In this document: one piece after another, positions 46,286 through 58,100 of the stretch
Numbering within the stretch: the stretch's first letter is position 1
Layout: each line of letters opens with the position of its first letter
Origin: Serendipita indica DSM 11827
Taxonomy: Eukaryota > Basidiomycota > Agaricomycetes > Sebacinales > Serendipitaceae
Direction of reading: 5' to 3'
Assembly (NCBI GenBank): GCA_910890315.1
Contig: CAJVGD010000046.1
Location: forward strand, 496,001 to 560,000
DNA length: 64,000 nucleotides
Notes under the pieces: model-generated
Databases searched by the model: none
Told to the model about the DNA's origin: nothing
The model's input: the letters and a program-made list of their open reading frames with translations, nothing else
Made by a program: the position numbers and the translations under genes

Positions 46286-47169
46286 CTACTTCTGGGGCTG
46301 TCGGCGGACAGTGTTTGATAGCCATTGAAGGCCTTCGAAGAGACCCTCTCCGGTGGTAGCACAGCTGCAAAACATGCGTGAGATGGTTGCTTCGATAGAG
46401 CAGAAAACCAACGACGTACCTGGGGTGAACGTACCACAGCCTGTCGCGCATTCTATGGAGACCGAGCTTCTCTGTGACCTCGGCGGGGGACATGGCTAAG
46501 TGGGGAGTAGAGGTGAGCTCAGTGATCGCATAGGGGTGGTGCTTTGACAAACCTCCGGGCAAGTCTTGCTTGTTGGCGAAGACAAGGAGAAGACAGGTGG
46601 CCATCTCCCGGTCGCTCAGGATGCGGTGGAGCTCCTGACGAGCTTCGTCGATGCGTTCACGGTCGCAGGAGTCGACGACGTAGACGAGGCCCTGGGTTCC
46701 GGTGAAGTAATGTCGCCAAAGCGGGCGAATCTTGTCTTGACCGCCCACGTCCCAAACGTTGAATTTTACCTAGAGGAGGTGTCAGGATTGTTTTCAAGAC
46801 TCAACAGAGCGAGTACTGACATTCTTATAGGTTACCGTCTCCACATTAAATCCGACTGTTGGCGGTAATCAGGACACGGGGAAGAGACGATAAGGAAGCA
46901 CAGACCAGTAGGAATTGTTGTGACAGATTGATCGAGCTTTAGTTTGTACAGAATGGCTGCAAGACGAGGTGAGCGCCTGAAGCGCGGTGAGTTGTAAGCT
47001 GAGACTGACTTGTCTTTCCCGCCGCATCGAGTCCGAGCATCAAGAGGCGCATTTCTCTGCTCTGGAAGAGCTTGCCTGGGGGACCAGAGGCCGTGTTAGC
47101 GGAGGCGACGACGGGTGGGAGCTCGCGGAGAGGACACGAACCTAATGCTTTTGATAGATTTGCACCCAT
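46286..47169 (-). CDS. arf6: ARF-family small GTPase (ARF6 type)
   Basis: GTPase for membrane traffic at the plasma membrane and endosomes. ATG 47169: [10 protein letters not shown] with Gly2 for myristoylation. Next exons give [21 protein letters not shown] (P-loop), [17 protein letters not shown] (switch II), [30 protein letters not shown] (NKxD) and [15 protein letters not shown], ending RRQPQK. The text follows ARF6 more closely than ARF1 ([16 protein letters not shown]). Introns split the P-loop region and the NKQDLPG loop; five or so in all. Divergent from BRF1, with 457 bases between starts. Confidence 0.92.
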
Positions 47170-47626
47170 TTTTACGAATCAGTCCAAAGGAGCGGCGGGG
47201 AAAGGCTGACGGCTGAGGTGGTTGGAAGCAAGAAGATGAACCACTGACGGTTCCCGCGAAACGGCTAGCAGAAGCATGCTCACATAATTACAGGACAATG
47301 TTTGTTAACATTATCAGCTCCCGTCCCGACTTTGCCTAAAGATTCTACAGGTTTTGATGGAATTCTCAGCACACGGCTGCCACGTCTCCGGCTCTGACCG
47401 CCGGACAGTTTGGGCAGAAACGAGCCGTTGTTTGACACTCTGAGACGAGGGAATCCTAGACGGTCCCGTTTGCTGCTGGTAATCACAATGGAGCGCCCGT
47501 AGTATGTCTATCACAATAAATATACATGTCCTAGAACGATTTATCGCACTCTGCGCATTTTTCTGCGCATTTTGGTAAAAAAATCGTTGGCGGAATGTAG
47601 AGTCAGTGACTTGAACCCTAGCCACC
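47170..47626. other. Divergent promoter region between ARF6 and BRF1
   Basis: 457 bases between opposed start codons. It should contain both promoters. The BRF1 ATG sits in a strong GCCACCATGG context at its right end. No gene or clear motif beyond AT-rich stretches (about 47500-47590). Confidence 0.5.
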
Positions 47627-49756
47627 ATGGTCTGTCTTTCCACCAGCCGCGTCTCAAACCAACTGACCCAAAAGTGTAGAAAACAACACAATGTTCTTCA
47701 TGCGGTGGTGTAGCAATTGGAACAGACTCGACGCTTGGTTCGACCTTTTGCATGGACTGTGGCACCGTTCTCGAAGAGAGCAACATTGTTGCTGAAATCG
47801 CGTTCCTCGAGACTAGCTCTGGCGCTGCCGCCGTATCTGGGTCTCTTGTTGCACGCAATGCCAGTAAGTTTGTTGACCGAGATACCAAAGGCGCTCACTG
47901 AGCGTCATTTTCAAGCGGCAAGCAGAATCAGCGGCCCAGCAGGTCGATCAAGCGGAATGGAATCCTCCGAAATAACAAAACAACGAAGTCTTGCCCTTCT
48001 CCGAAACTACCAGCAGCCCTTTGCACTCCCAGACTCTGTGATTTCGACTGCCGAGCGACATTTGACACTCGCATACCAATATTCATTCACAAAGGGACGC
48101 CATATAGAGCACATCATTGCCGTATGCTTGTATATGGGCTGTCTAGAGCAAAAGACTAGCCATATGCTCATCGACTTTGCTGATATCCTACGGGTAAGCC
48201 GTAAGGTGTTACAAAAGATAATTCTCATCCTTTGCAGATCAATGTATACGCACTTGGATCCACGTACCTGAAATGGCTTCGCACCCTCGGCTGGAAGCCT
48301 CCATTGCTCGAGCCCTCCATATTTATCACCCGCTTCGTAGCACTCCTCGAGTTTGGCGAAGACGAGCGCAAAGTCGCTGATGACGCGAACCGGATTGCCA
48401 CGCGCTTCAAAGACGACTGGATCCACGAAGGCCGACGTACAGCAGGCATCTGTGGTGCCGCCATTTACCTCGCTGCTCAGATGAACAACTACCGGCGCTC
48501 GATCCAGGAGATTATGCAAGTCGTCAAGATTGCAGACACTACTATTATCAAGCGACTCGAAGAGTTTAGCGCCACGGCATCTGCAAATTTGACAGTTGGC
48601 GACTTTCGCGTTACGGAACATCCAACAGAGGCCGCTGACCCACCGGCGTTTACGCGTGCTCGACAAATTGAACACGATTTGGCTCTGGGCCGTGGTTCAA
48701 AGCGCAAACGAAGGAAGCGGTCTCGCAAGGAGATGGAGGAAGACGACGCAGATACTGTTGTCTCAAGTCAGCCTGATGGAAGCCGTGCACGTTCTCAATC
48801 AATGGACCCGAATGGGGCCCAGTTGGACGATTCTATGCCGGCGCCGGAATCTCCTACCAATGAGAGGACGCCAGAGCTGGTGGCCGACGAGGTGCTGGGC
48901 CGTGGTATATTTGAGGATATCCCGGCAGAGAACCCCAAGACTGACCTCGCAACCCTCAACGACGAAGGTTCAGGAGAAGTAAAGGACGATGACAAAGTGG
49001 ACGACAAGGATAAGGAAAACAGTGAACAGGTCAGGAGAAAAGTCATTGCCGACATGATTGCACTCGACCCTTCACATGTGCAAGAAGTACAGCAGATCCT
49101 GGAGAGCGAGGCCGGGCAAGAGGCTTTGGCCCTTGTGCGATCTACGAACAATGCCGAGCGAGGAGAAGATGATGATGATGCTCTTATGGAAGAAGATGAT
49201 TTGACCGGTCTCGACGAAGAAGAACTCGACGCGTACATCTGTGGAGAAGACGAAGCGCAAATGAGAGAGCGCGTCTGGACGGAGCTGAACCTCGATTACC
49301 TACGAAGGCTTGCTGGTGAGTGTCTAGAATTTGATTTTTGCGCGCTCTGAACGTGTACAGCGAAACGTATCCGTGACCAATCTGGAGAGGATCCAAGGCC
49401 GAAGAAGGTAAGGGTCTGGAATTCATCGCTCGTGTCTCATACATTCCACGCAGCACAAGCGCAAATCCAAGCCGAAGCAGTCGTTTACGCCGGGCAAAAC
49501 CGCGTTTGAATCCGTCCGGGCGATGGCTCAGGGTAACCGAACGTTCAGCAAGCGCATTAATTACAATCTCTTGAAAGAAACATTCGACGAAAACAAGGAA
49601 AACGAAGATGGGGAGGAAGATGTCGAAGATTTCAAAGAGGACGAAAAGGCGCAGGACGATCCGCTGGCGACTGACCTCAAGGAGTGGACGAGACGCATGG
49701 GTCATGATGGCGTTGATGAAGACGAGTATGGAGACTACTATGAGCAAGAGGCCTAG
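47627..49756 (+). CDS. brf1: Transcription factor IIIB subunit BRF1
   Basis: TFIIB-like factor for RNA polymerase III start sites. The zinc ribbon reads CSSCGGVAIG, FCMDCGTVLEE. It is reached by splicing 47630-47679 so that the first exon is the ATG alone, giving MKTTQCSSCGG, a usual BRF1 start. Cyclin repeats: LPDSVISTAERHLTLAYQYSFTKGR, VCLYMGCLEQKT; then LEFGEDERKVADDANRIATRFKDDW, RRTAGICGAAIYLAAQMNNYRR and IKRLEEF. The C-terminal half is acidic and carries the Brf1 TBP-binding block (FTPGKTAFESVRAM). It ends DYYEQEA at 49756. Seven or so introns, including small ones at about 47870-47920, 48195-48235 and 49315-49365. Confidence 0.95.
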
Positions 49757-49864
49757 TTGTTCGGACGTCTTTGTCGCTTGATTTATCGCGTATCCTTATT
49801 CTTTTGTTCTGGCTTGAACTTTCCCTTGTATATGGTACGAAACAGCAAACTGCATACAGTAGAA

Positions 49865-51468
49865 TTAAGACTTTGGAGGAGATGTTTGACCGTAAAAGTG
49901 ATCCATGATGTTGGAAGCCTGGCTGATCAATAGTGTGAAGACGGGGTGAATGGCATTCTGAAGTGTGCTCAGCAACGATCATCAGCTATATAGTCTGGCA
50001 TACCACGCGATTATTGGGACTCCCCACGTAACGATGAGAGCTTTCGTCCTCCTTCCATGACCGCGCATTGATCCACAACTCTTTACGGGTCGCTTGCCGT
50101 CGGTCATCCTCGCCTTTGGCCGTGGATGGTGTAAACGCCTCGGAAGGTTTCCACTTGTTCCGTAACGACCCTTGTAGAGACTTGGATTGATACACTCTAT
50201 GCTGTGCTGTGGAGAATCCAGCGAGGGAATAGAAAGTGTGATATACATCGGCTCTCTTGCTGGGTTTGTCGCGCAGACCACCGGCATTATCTTGTCCGAG
50301 GCCGAGAATGTACTCTTGGAGGGCCTCTGTAATAGGGTGAGAGAAAGCCGAGTGTACGGTGAACGTACTCACTATTGTTATATAGCCACCAGTCTGTATC
50401 GACCCACTCGTCATCCCCCTCGTCTTCAATAAACTCGTCTTCATGTCCCGTCTCCTCTTGTAAATCCAACATTGATTCCACGATGGCAAGCGACTCTCCG
50501 CACCACCATGAATAGCAATTATCTACCAACTTGTTTGACCTTCCTCGGAATCCACCATAGTCTGCTTGCTCGCCTTGCATCCAGACGAGCCAACGCAAAA
50601 ACTTGTCAACGTTGAGCTTCTTCGACTCTTCTTCTGTCATAAACGGTTTAAGTAAGACCCAAGACGCAATGGCGCATCCAGCATATCCGCCGTGTGCCTC
50701 TCCCAATGCTGGTCGAGGCTCATCCATCAATGTGTCCGCAGAGATGTAGTAGGGCGCAGACGTCGAGGCAAAGCCGCCTTCATATGTCTGTGTAGAGGCA
50801 ATAAACGAAGCTGTACCAGCGACCAGTTCGGGTGTCATCATGTCTAGCAGCGTCGCGGTGACAAGAAGCGAATAGATGGCGCGCACGTCAATCTCGGCAT
50901 TCCTCGATACGAGAAAGGAGCCATCAGGTTGCTTGAGCGACATGAACCAAGCGTACATCTTCTGTCTAAACGGGGGTATCAGAGGATACGCCAATGTCGA
51001 AAGGATAACGAGGGGACTCACCTGTCGATCTGATCCCAGCCTCCACCAGGACCGGGATGTCCGACACACGCAAGTGTAGATACAGCCGCATATGTAGGAA
51101 GTAGCCCAGGCGCTTGCTTTGGTCCTCCGCCAAAGCCTCCATCGGGAGATTGGCATTGCATCAAGGTGTCGATGGCACGCTGTTTGGTGGCTACATCCAA
51201 CTGTACACCCATGAGCTGGAAACTGTTGATGATCCAGAACATGAGCCATGGTTGGCTGGCATCTTGAGATTTGTATCTAGCGGGCAGTCCTTGGAAGAGG
51301 AGGACCTTGAGCCATTGAAAGTGGCGCATTCGCTGAAGGATCAGAGGCTTTGGGAACGCTGTCATAGGCTTCTTTGAGTTCCTTTTCCGTCTTTTCCTGT
51401 ATGAAGCTCGTGGCGGTGGGACATCCATCAGGACCGTCGTGCTGTGGAATGACGCGGAATGGAATCAT
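49865..51468 (-). CDS. ram1: Protein farnesyltransferase beta subunit
   Basis: Catalytic subunit that joins farnesyl to CaaX proteins such as Ras. ATG 51468; N-terminal DGPDGCPTATSFIQEKTE matches the family's DGxPTxTSxxQ start. Then SQDASQPWLMFWIINSFQLMG, CQSPDGGFGGGPKQ, GSFLVSRNAEIDVRAIYS, YEGGFASTSAPYYISADTL with GEAHGGYAGCA, WMQGEQADYGGFRGRSNKLVDNCYSWWCG (zinc and substrate residues) and GGLRDKPSKRADVYHTFYSLAG. The last exon ends IMDHFYGQTSPPKS. A run of acidic residues (EFIEDEGDDEW) is an insert relative to yeast. Between KELKEAYDS and RMRHFQWLK the frame changes, needing either a 25-nt intron or a sequence slip. Confidence 0.92.
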
Positions 51469-51621
51469 GAGTAGTGTCTGATGGTAACTAGATGTAAATC
51501 GAATCAAGGATCATACGGGGGTCGTGGCGAGGAGCAAGGAAGAGTAAAGAAAGGTTGACCAATTTGGGTGCCTAATATGTAATTGAATCATATAATCACA
51601 AAACTTTTGATTATAACTAAC

Positions 51622-51703
51622 ACATCGGTGGTGAAACGGTATCATGCTTGCCTTCCATCCTTGAGATCAGCAAGCGGCACGGGTTCGACTCCCGTCCGAT
51701 GTA
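51622..51703 (+). tRNA. tRNA-Gly(UCC) with 11-nt intron
   Basis: Complete cloverleaf. Acceptor ACATCGG pairs CCGATGT with discriminator A. D arm GTGA...TCAT; anticodon stem CTTGC/GCAAG at 51647-51651 and 51670-51674. Anticodon TCC at 51654-51656. Intron TCCTTGAGATC at 51658-51668, directly 3' of base 37 as eukaryotic introns are. T arm ACGGG TTCGACT CCCGT. A run of T (TCTTTTT) follows as a Pol III terminator. Confidence 0.93.
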
Positions 51704-51840
51704 TCTTTTTGCGAGATTTGCTTATAGGTTTTGTGGATGACGAGAGCAAGCATCGAACTAAATGTCTTTGCTTACTTTGGTGTTATTGACTGGTGTATAC
51801 TGTAGATAAGCCAAGAAACAAGAAACAAGTGTGGGCTACT

Positions 51841-52464
51841 CTATGCACCCCCGGGGATGGCTGAGAGGGCTTCATGGTACGTGTGGGACGCAGCAAAGAG
51901 CTCTTCATCTTCGTCCATTAGATGTTGTTCGACCATTTCGACGTCTGCATGTTCCTCGACGTGAAACTTTCCAAACTCTTCTGCGCGATGCTTCCACGCG
52001 TCGAGAGCGGGATGCACCCAGTTGCCTTTGAGAGATTGCTCTCTCTTGACGACTTCACCGACAACCTCGTGCCAGATGCCCAGACCGGGTCTTCCAAGGC
52101 GCTCCCAACCCATCTCGATCCCTTCCCGCGAGCGAATGCGTATTTTGCGAAGAATTGATTGATTCTGTGCAATAGGTATCTGCTCTTGATATCCAGCCCC
52201 GGTCAGCGCACGCAAGAGGAGGGTCAAGCAGCTGTGGCGATGGAACAAGAGCGCGAATAACAAAGAACGTCAGGTGATCTCATCTACGAAATACTTTGTG
52301 TGACCATCCTGACCTGAAGAAGGCAAGCAAAATGTAGCGGTTGCCGTGTCTTGCATTCCTTAGACTCCTGGCGCCGATGTGCCTAGCGTAGCTAACGAAG
52401 AGTTGAACAGGTGAATAAGCATACTTGTGGCTACATACTTGGACGACCTTCTGAGCAAAAGCAT
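51841..52464 (-). CDS. Hypothetical protein, possible mitochondrial presequence
   Basis: Not recognised. ATG 52464 opens MLLLRRSSK; a 57-nt GTATGT intron joins HIGARSLRNARHGNRYILLAFF; a second intron joins CLTLLLRALTGAG. The Arg-rich, hydrophobic N-terminus looks like a mitochondrial presequence or signal anchor. The rest (IRIRSREGIEMGWERLG, WVHPALDAWKHRAEEFGKF) is helical and acidic towards the end. It ends ALSAIPGGA at 51841. About 180 residues. No family match that I can name. Confidence 0.55.
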
Positions 52465-52810
52465 TGGTGGTGGTTGGAATGGCGGTTGCGGTGAAAGACA
52501 ACGTTGGATCGCAACCCCCACGGCTGATCAGAATCCACTGTTCAATGTAGCATCCTCAAGAGATACGGAGGATTCAAAATGACTTGGAAGTAATGGATGT
52601 GCTGACAGGTCTGTCGAGGAATGGACCGGTGCAACTCTTGTCCAATTTTTTCTGATGTTTTCTGTAGCAATTCTGTGAATTCTGTGGTAGAAGAGTGACC
52701 ACTAGAAAGTTTGAACGGAAGCGATGGTCGATGGCGCAAGAATCCGAAAATCCATCTAGGATTCCCTCAACGCTTGGAATTTATCGGCCTTGCAGAGATC
52801 AAAATAAAAA
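52465..52810. other. Divergent intergenic region
   Basis: 346 bases between two opposed starts. It should hold the promoter of the unknown gene and of MRI1. A/T-rich before the MRI1 ATG (AATAAAAA). No gene seen. Confidence 0.45.
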
Positions 52811-54419
52811 ATGGCATTGACATCTATCCGTACCAACGGCGATGACATTGAGATTGTCGACCAGCTGCTGCTCCCTCACACAGTGGCTTGGGTGGCAATC
52901 AAGAGTCCGGATGATGCCTACACCGCGATCAAATCGATGATGATTCGAGGTGCACCAGCAATCGCGAGTCTCGCGGCTTTGTCCGTATCATCTTACCTCT
53001 CCCGCGCACTCGAAGAAGAACCCCGGCCAGCGTTTCTCACATCGTATCAACTACTCGAAGATCACTTGTCGCCTATCCTCGCGCATCTGTACGCTTCACG
53101 ACCCACGGCTGTCAATCTAGGCGCCGCCATCACGCGTCTTCAAGGGGTACTGGCGGCTGGGCGCGCGGAAGCACGCAAAGGCCCCACCGATGAGCAGACT
53201 TCTCTTGCTATCACGGTCAAGAATCTGATCGCAGAAGGTCGAGCCGTCGCAGACGAGGACGTGGGCAGGAACAAGATCATGGGACAGCTGGGAGCGGATT
53301 GGATTCTTCGCAAGGCAGAAGAGAACCACCAAGACATTACAGAGGGACTCAACATCTTGACCGTGTGCAATACCGGTAGCCTGGCGACTTCGGTAAGTAA
53401 GCCGCATTCGGAGCAAACCGGAGTGGCGAGGACTGGGTGGTGGTGCCTTGAGCTCTCGTCGGGCCTCGTCCTTCTTCTCCCTCAGCCCAGAGTAACGGTA
53501 TTGAATCCAGGGATATGGAACCGCTCTTGGAATCATCACTCGACTCCACGAAATGGGCAAGCTCAAGCGGGCATTGTGCGTACCTGTGATCCGGTTCCAC
53601 GCGAAGGCAACCTCCTCTGACCGGGTCGGGCTTTAGCTACACTCAGTCGACGCCGTATCACCAAGGGTCAAGGTCGGTGGACGGCATTTTGCGCCTCCTT
53701 TTCTCCAGCTACGAATTTGATATGTTGCCAGGCTAACCGCGCTAGAGCTTAAAACATTAAGCATTCCATCCACAATGATCTGCGATAGCATGGTGGGCTC
53801 TTGTTTTCAACACTATCCCATCCACGCAGTAGGTGCGTCAACCCCCCGCTTATTGGGGGCCCGTATTCCCCGCGTTTCATGTTAATTTACTTCTCGGGTA
53901 CAGTCGTGGGGGCAGATCGGGTTGCAAGCAATGGTGACACTGCAAACAAGGTAAAAAGTGGGGTCGATTCTAATTCAGTCGTACTGATAAGGAAGCCTCG
54001 TAGATTGGAACGTATAATGCTGCGGTGATTGCAGAGCGCCATCGTGTGCCATTCGTGGTTGCCTGCCCAGTCTCAACCCTGGACCTCTCGATCCCAGATG
54101 GGTCCGCGTGAGTGAGCAAGCTGACGTGCGTTGCCAACCTAACCCTGGCTTCTCGCTTAGCATTCCAATCGAGTACAGACCGCCGATTGAGGCCTGTCTA
54201 GCTCGTGGGCGTGTCGTCGGCGGACTCGATCCAACCATCGCACCCAATGCACAGGCCGTTGTTCAAATCACTCCTGACCTCGCGTTGAACGATGGAGGAG
54301 TGTTTAACCCTTCGTTCGACGTCACTCCAGCCGCCCTGATTTCGGCCGTCGTGACTGAGAAGGGAGTCGCCGAGCGGACGGCGGAAGCCTCGATCATCCA
54401 GGTCGGAAACATTTCCTAG
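52811..54419 (+). CDS. mri1: Methylthioribose-1-phosphate isomerase
   Basis: Methionine-salvage enzyme: 5-methylthioribose-1-phosphate to 5-methylthioribulose-1-phosphate. ATG 52811. Conserved text: [46 protein letters not shown] with the family's CNTGxLAT, then after introns [17 protein letters not shown] (GADR...NGD), [21 protein letters not shown] and [21 protein letters not shown]. The catalytic Cys and Asp lie in CNTG and VGADR. About six introns of irregular length. The middle exons (53560-53830) were placed only by motif and frame. It is related to eIF2B subunits but has the isomerase signature. Confidence 0.9.
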
Positions 54420-54800
54420 GCGGAAGCTATCTGTGCGGCTGCCTACGAAGGACTAGGAGACAGAGGGGAGAGGGGAGGCGGCATGGAGAGGATATGAGGG
54501 GAGGCTTCATTAAATCTATGGGCCCAGGAACCGAGAGCAATGTCCAGGATTAGAAGGACCCACCAACTCAGTTGAATTTTGTCTCATTTAAATGCTAGAC
54601 AAGCGACTGGGTCTTTAGCCGATGCCCACCTTTTCTGCCTCTTGGACTCTGTCGAATCCGTCTTGAGTTGCCGATTCGCGTTGCGCTGCGCCATCTCGTT
54701 GTACAACGAGGACAATAAACCACGCCAAAAAGTCGTCTATAATGTCTGTTTTCGTCTCGACGGCCTACACACCAGAGCACATGATGGGGTCGACCGTAGA
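54420..54800. other. Intergenic region
   Basis: 380 bases between two plus-strand genes. It should contain the MRI1 3' end and the ERT1 promoter. No gene seen. A purine-rich run lies at about 54460-54505. Confidence 0.45.
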
Positions 54801-56741
54801 ATGTCCACCGAGTCCTCGACGAGCCCACCAACAACACCAGTAAATACTACTATCAACAGAATCACCAAGAGCCTCAAACGCAAGCGTCCATCTGGCCTAT
54901 CGTCGGCACTGGGAGGCGAGGCCACCGACGCTCCCAAGAAGAAGAAGGCGAGCAGGGCCTGCCTCAACTGTGCGTACTTGCACAATTCTATAGGGCTTGG
55001 TTGCTCATAATCTCCCCGTTTTAGGCCAGCGCGCCCACCTTACATGCAACGACGGTATGTTCCTTGGGTAAAGTAGGCAGAGGACTGGCTCTGAGTGCAC
55101 ACACAGGACGTCCTTGCCACAGATGTATCAAGAAAGGGATTGCAGACTCGTGTACAGAAGGTCATCGCAAGAAAGCGAAATACTTGTTGGAAGACGATGA
55201 ACTCGGTCAGTCACGGGTAGCTCCGGCAGCGACAATAACTGACAATCATCACCTCAGAAACACTGAAACAGACTAAACAAGAAGCAAATGGCACAGACTC
55301 GGGCACAACCGGCTTTAGATCCTCCATGGGTGCGTCCACCATCCTTCTCCACACCCCTGGAGACGGCCTCCACGAGCTCATTATCACCCAGAGACGACAT
55401 CTAATGAACCCGTCATTCACATGAATTTTGATCCGACCTTTACATTTGGCTCAGAGGCAACCAACCTCGAATACACCATGCTCTCGGCCATCCTGGGCAA
55501 TACCGTCGATGACCAGCTATTATCCATCTCTCCACCGAATTACCCTTCCATAGGACATGCGCAACCACCGGCGCAGCAACCAACAACCCCGTATCAGCAG
55601 AGCGGTACCGACTCTTCATCATCATGGGCCAATGGCGTTCCCCCTCGGCCACCATCTTCTGTCTGCCAACCGCCGGAGACGCCGATAGACCTCACTTTGA
55701 TCTCACCAGACATCGCGACGCCGCAGCCATCCTTGCGCTCTTCATCCTCGTATCCACAGCTCCAGCAACCGAGACCACCGTTCCCAAGGCAGACGACCTC
55801 GTTCGCAGACCCCAATCCTCAACAACCGCGGCAAGAGTACTCGGCACTAGCCAACGACGGACCGCTGTCATCAGCGCGAGTGGAACCATCCCATCCGCAT
55901 GGTGCTCCCAGCCCTGTCACCCATTCAACCTCTCGGATAAGCGACATATACAGGGGCACAACACGTCCTTTTGACTACACACAGGTGATTACCTTTAAAT
56001 TCCTTGCGCACTCCATGTGCTAAACCATCCTCTTCACCCGTGTTTGCTTACGCAACGAAACCGGAACGGCAGGGCTATCGTTTCTTAATGGAGTACCTTC
56101 AACGCAACTTTGACAAGAATGACATGCTTCGCGTCGTCCGCGCACTCGCTATATTCCGACCTTCTCTTATCGCATTGCAAATGTCGCTGACAGAGGAAGA
56201 CGAGACGTTTGTTGAGAGATGTGTGCAACGCTCCTTGATTGTAGGTAGCGTTTCACATCCTTGGAGATGGGTCTAACCAGTGATCGACAGGAGCTGGAAA
56301 AGCTTATTTCCTTTAGTGGAACCCCGACGGTTGTCTGGCGGCGTACTGGGGAAATCTGCCTTGTGGGTATGGAGTTTAGCATGCTCACAGGGTGGAGCCA
56401 ACAAGAACTCGTCGGGCAAGGAAAGTACATTTATGAGGTGAGCACTTGGCCGGTAATCGACTACTTGAGCTGACCTGTCGCAGCTATTTGAGCGACAATC
56501 GCTGATCGAATACTGGGAAAAATTCTCCGTCAATGCCTTTGTACGTGGAAAAACAGAATGGCCTCTGTGCGTCGACGCTGACAGGTTGTAGGAAAACGCG
56601 ACTCGATCTATTTATTCTCACTGTGTTCTGCTTAAACCATCAGGAGAGCCGGTTCCATGCGCCTTTTGTTTCTCTATCCGACGGGACCTCTTTGACCTGC
56701 CCAGTCTGATCATCGGACAGTGGTTGCCCCTTCTCGGATGA
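54801..56741 (+). CDS. ert1: ERT1/AcuK-type Zn2Cys6 regulator with PAS domain
   Basis: Regulator of gluconeogenesis and non-fermentable carbon use. ATG 54801. Zinc cluster [31 protein letters not shown] and then [10 protein letters not shown], the hallmark of the ERT1/AcuK family, built by splicing two tiny exons around 54970-55110. The middle has [21 protein letters not shown] and a long Ser/Pro-rich stretch. The C-terminal PAS domain reads [51 protein letters not shown] and [16 protein letters not shown], ending [10 protein letters not shown]. All family blocks are present. About seven introns. Confidence 0.9.
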
Positions 56742-56971
56742 TAATGGACGCTCACTCTTCTTGTGCTTTCTACCGTATCTTTATTGTCACAACTCGTGTC
56801 TCTTTTTTTTTGGAGCTGTTTACGGTTATTCGTTGTGTACCCATACCCTTAGCGGCACTTGGATCAATAACAATAATAATATAATCGTTCTACGCGATTC
56901 ACCGTAAGCATACAGACCAAAGCCTAGGGATGTGGTCGTCTAAGGTACGCTAAAAGAGGCCACCCAAAGAT

Positions 56972-57635
56972 TTATACAGCTTCCTGGACAGTGGCGTATT
57001 CGCTCTCTACACCAGGTTCATTTAGGCATGCGTGCGTGAGGATAACCTAGAGATTCGTCAGTCACGGGGGAAAGATGATTGTCCGACAAGAGCGAAATCT
57101 CACCAAGGCGGACGCGCCAACGAGCCAAAAGATTGTGCCAAAAGGCGATGCAAAGATGAGAAGTGGGATACCGATCACAAAGAGACCAGTATAGAGGTGT
57201 TTTTGGGTAATGGTGTTTTCGCCAATCTGAATGGGCTCTGTGGCGAAGCGGTTGATGAGAGAAAAGCCACCGATGAGGAAGATGAGTGCAATCAAGAGTG
57301 TAGTATTGGCCAAAACGGCATAGACGGCGAGTGCACCGATGATAATCAGGTAATTGCCTAGTAGAAATGACAAGAATCAGCATCGTCAACACTTGGAAAC
57401 TGCTATTAGAAACATACCGCTAAAGTGACGAGTGTTATAGGTGATACGAGAAAAGGCCTCGTTGGTATTCGCTGGCCGTGAGATTCGGTGGATGTCGAAG
57501 AACTCGCCGACCGGTCGTAGTGTGCTCAGCTTGGTCTCCTATAGTGGAATGATGAGTAAACAACCCGGCGTGTGATCCCAATGAGCGCACCCTAAAGTTT
57601 CTCAGCGTGTCTTGGGCACGGAAGAGGACTTCCAT
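56972..57635 (-). CDS. PRA1-family protein (prenylated Rab acceptor)
   Basis: Four-helix membrane protein of the ER/Golgi that binds prenylated Rabs. ATG 57635: MEVLFRAQDTLRNFR, then ETKLSTLRPVGEFFDI and SRITYNTRHFSGNYLIIIG, the PRA1 signature (N-x2-YF-x2-NY). Hydrophobic pairs follow (IIIGALAVYAVLANTTLLIALIF and LFVIGIPLLIFASPFG). The last exon ends HACLNEPGVESEYATVQEAV; that C-terminus is a family trait and appears only after removing an intron beginning GTGAGA at about 57104. Three introns in all. Convergent with the ERT1 gene. Confidence 0.88.
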
Positions 57636-57818
57636 CGTGAGCAATCGAAGTGGAACAAAGAGGTTTCTAGAAAGGACGAGGTTGCAAGAAAGCTAGACGA
57701 CAAGGCAGGTCGTGGGCGGGTCTTAAGAGTGATTGAGCGGTGCCCAAATAACTGCGCAGCTTTGGCTTTTGGGACACGTTGCCGCAGACACTGAGAGCTC
57801 CGTGCAGCGCCGTAGAAA

Positions 57819-58058
57819 ATGCTGCGACGAGATCCGACACTAATCCAGATTGACCAGTCCGCCGTCAAGGAAGTAAAAGCCGCGCTCGATGCTAAACTCC
57901 AAGAGTCGTCTATGGTAGAGGACGACAGCATGCTCCTCGACGCATCAGATGCCACCAGGAAACCTTACAACGCAGTAGAAGAGGAAAAGAAGCGAAAGGC
58001 AGCCCTCAGTCGAAATCAGCGAATGGGAATCGCAGATGGTCAGTCTAATATGCACTAA
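57819..58058 (+). CDS. cdc26: Anaphase-promoting complex subunit CDC26
   Basis: Small subunit that stabilises CDC16 in the APC/C. ATG 57819; MLRRDPTLIQIDQSAVKE matches the CDC26 start (MLRRKPTRLELKLDDIEE), where the N-terminal Met and residues lie in the CDC16 groove. A helix follows, then a second conserved-looking KPYNAVEEEKK / SRNQRMGIA region, analogous to the C-terminal motif of other CDC26 proteins. 79 residues, close to the human 85. Single exon as read. Its 3' end lies 43 bases from that of PEX5. Confidence 0.7.
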   Translation: MLRRDPTLIQIDQSAVKEVKAALDAKLQESSMVEDDSMLLDASDATRKPYNAVEEEKKRKAALSRNQRMGIADGQSNMH

Positions 58059-58100
58059 TTAGAGCCATACTAAACGACAAATAGCATAAATAAGGAATGC

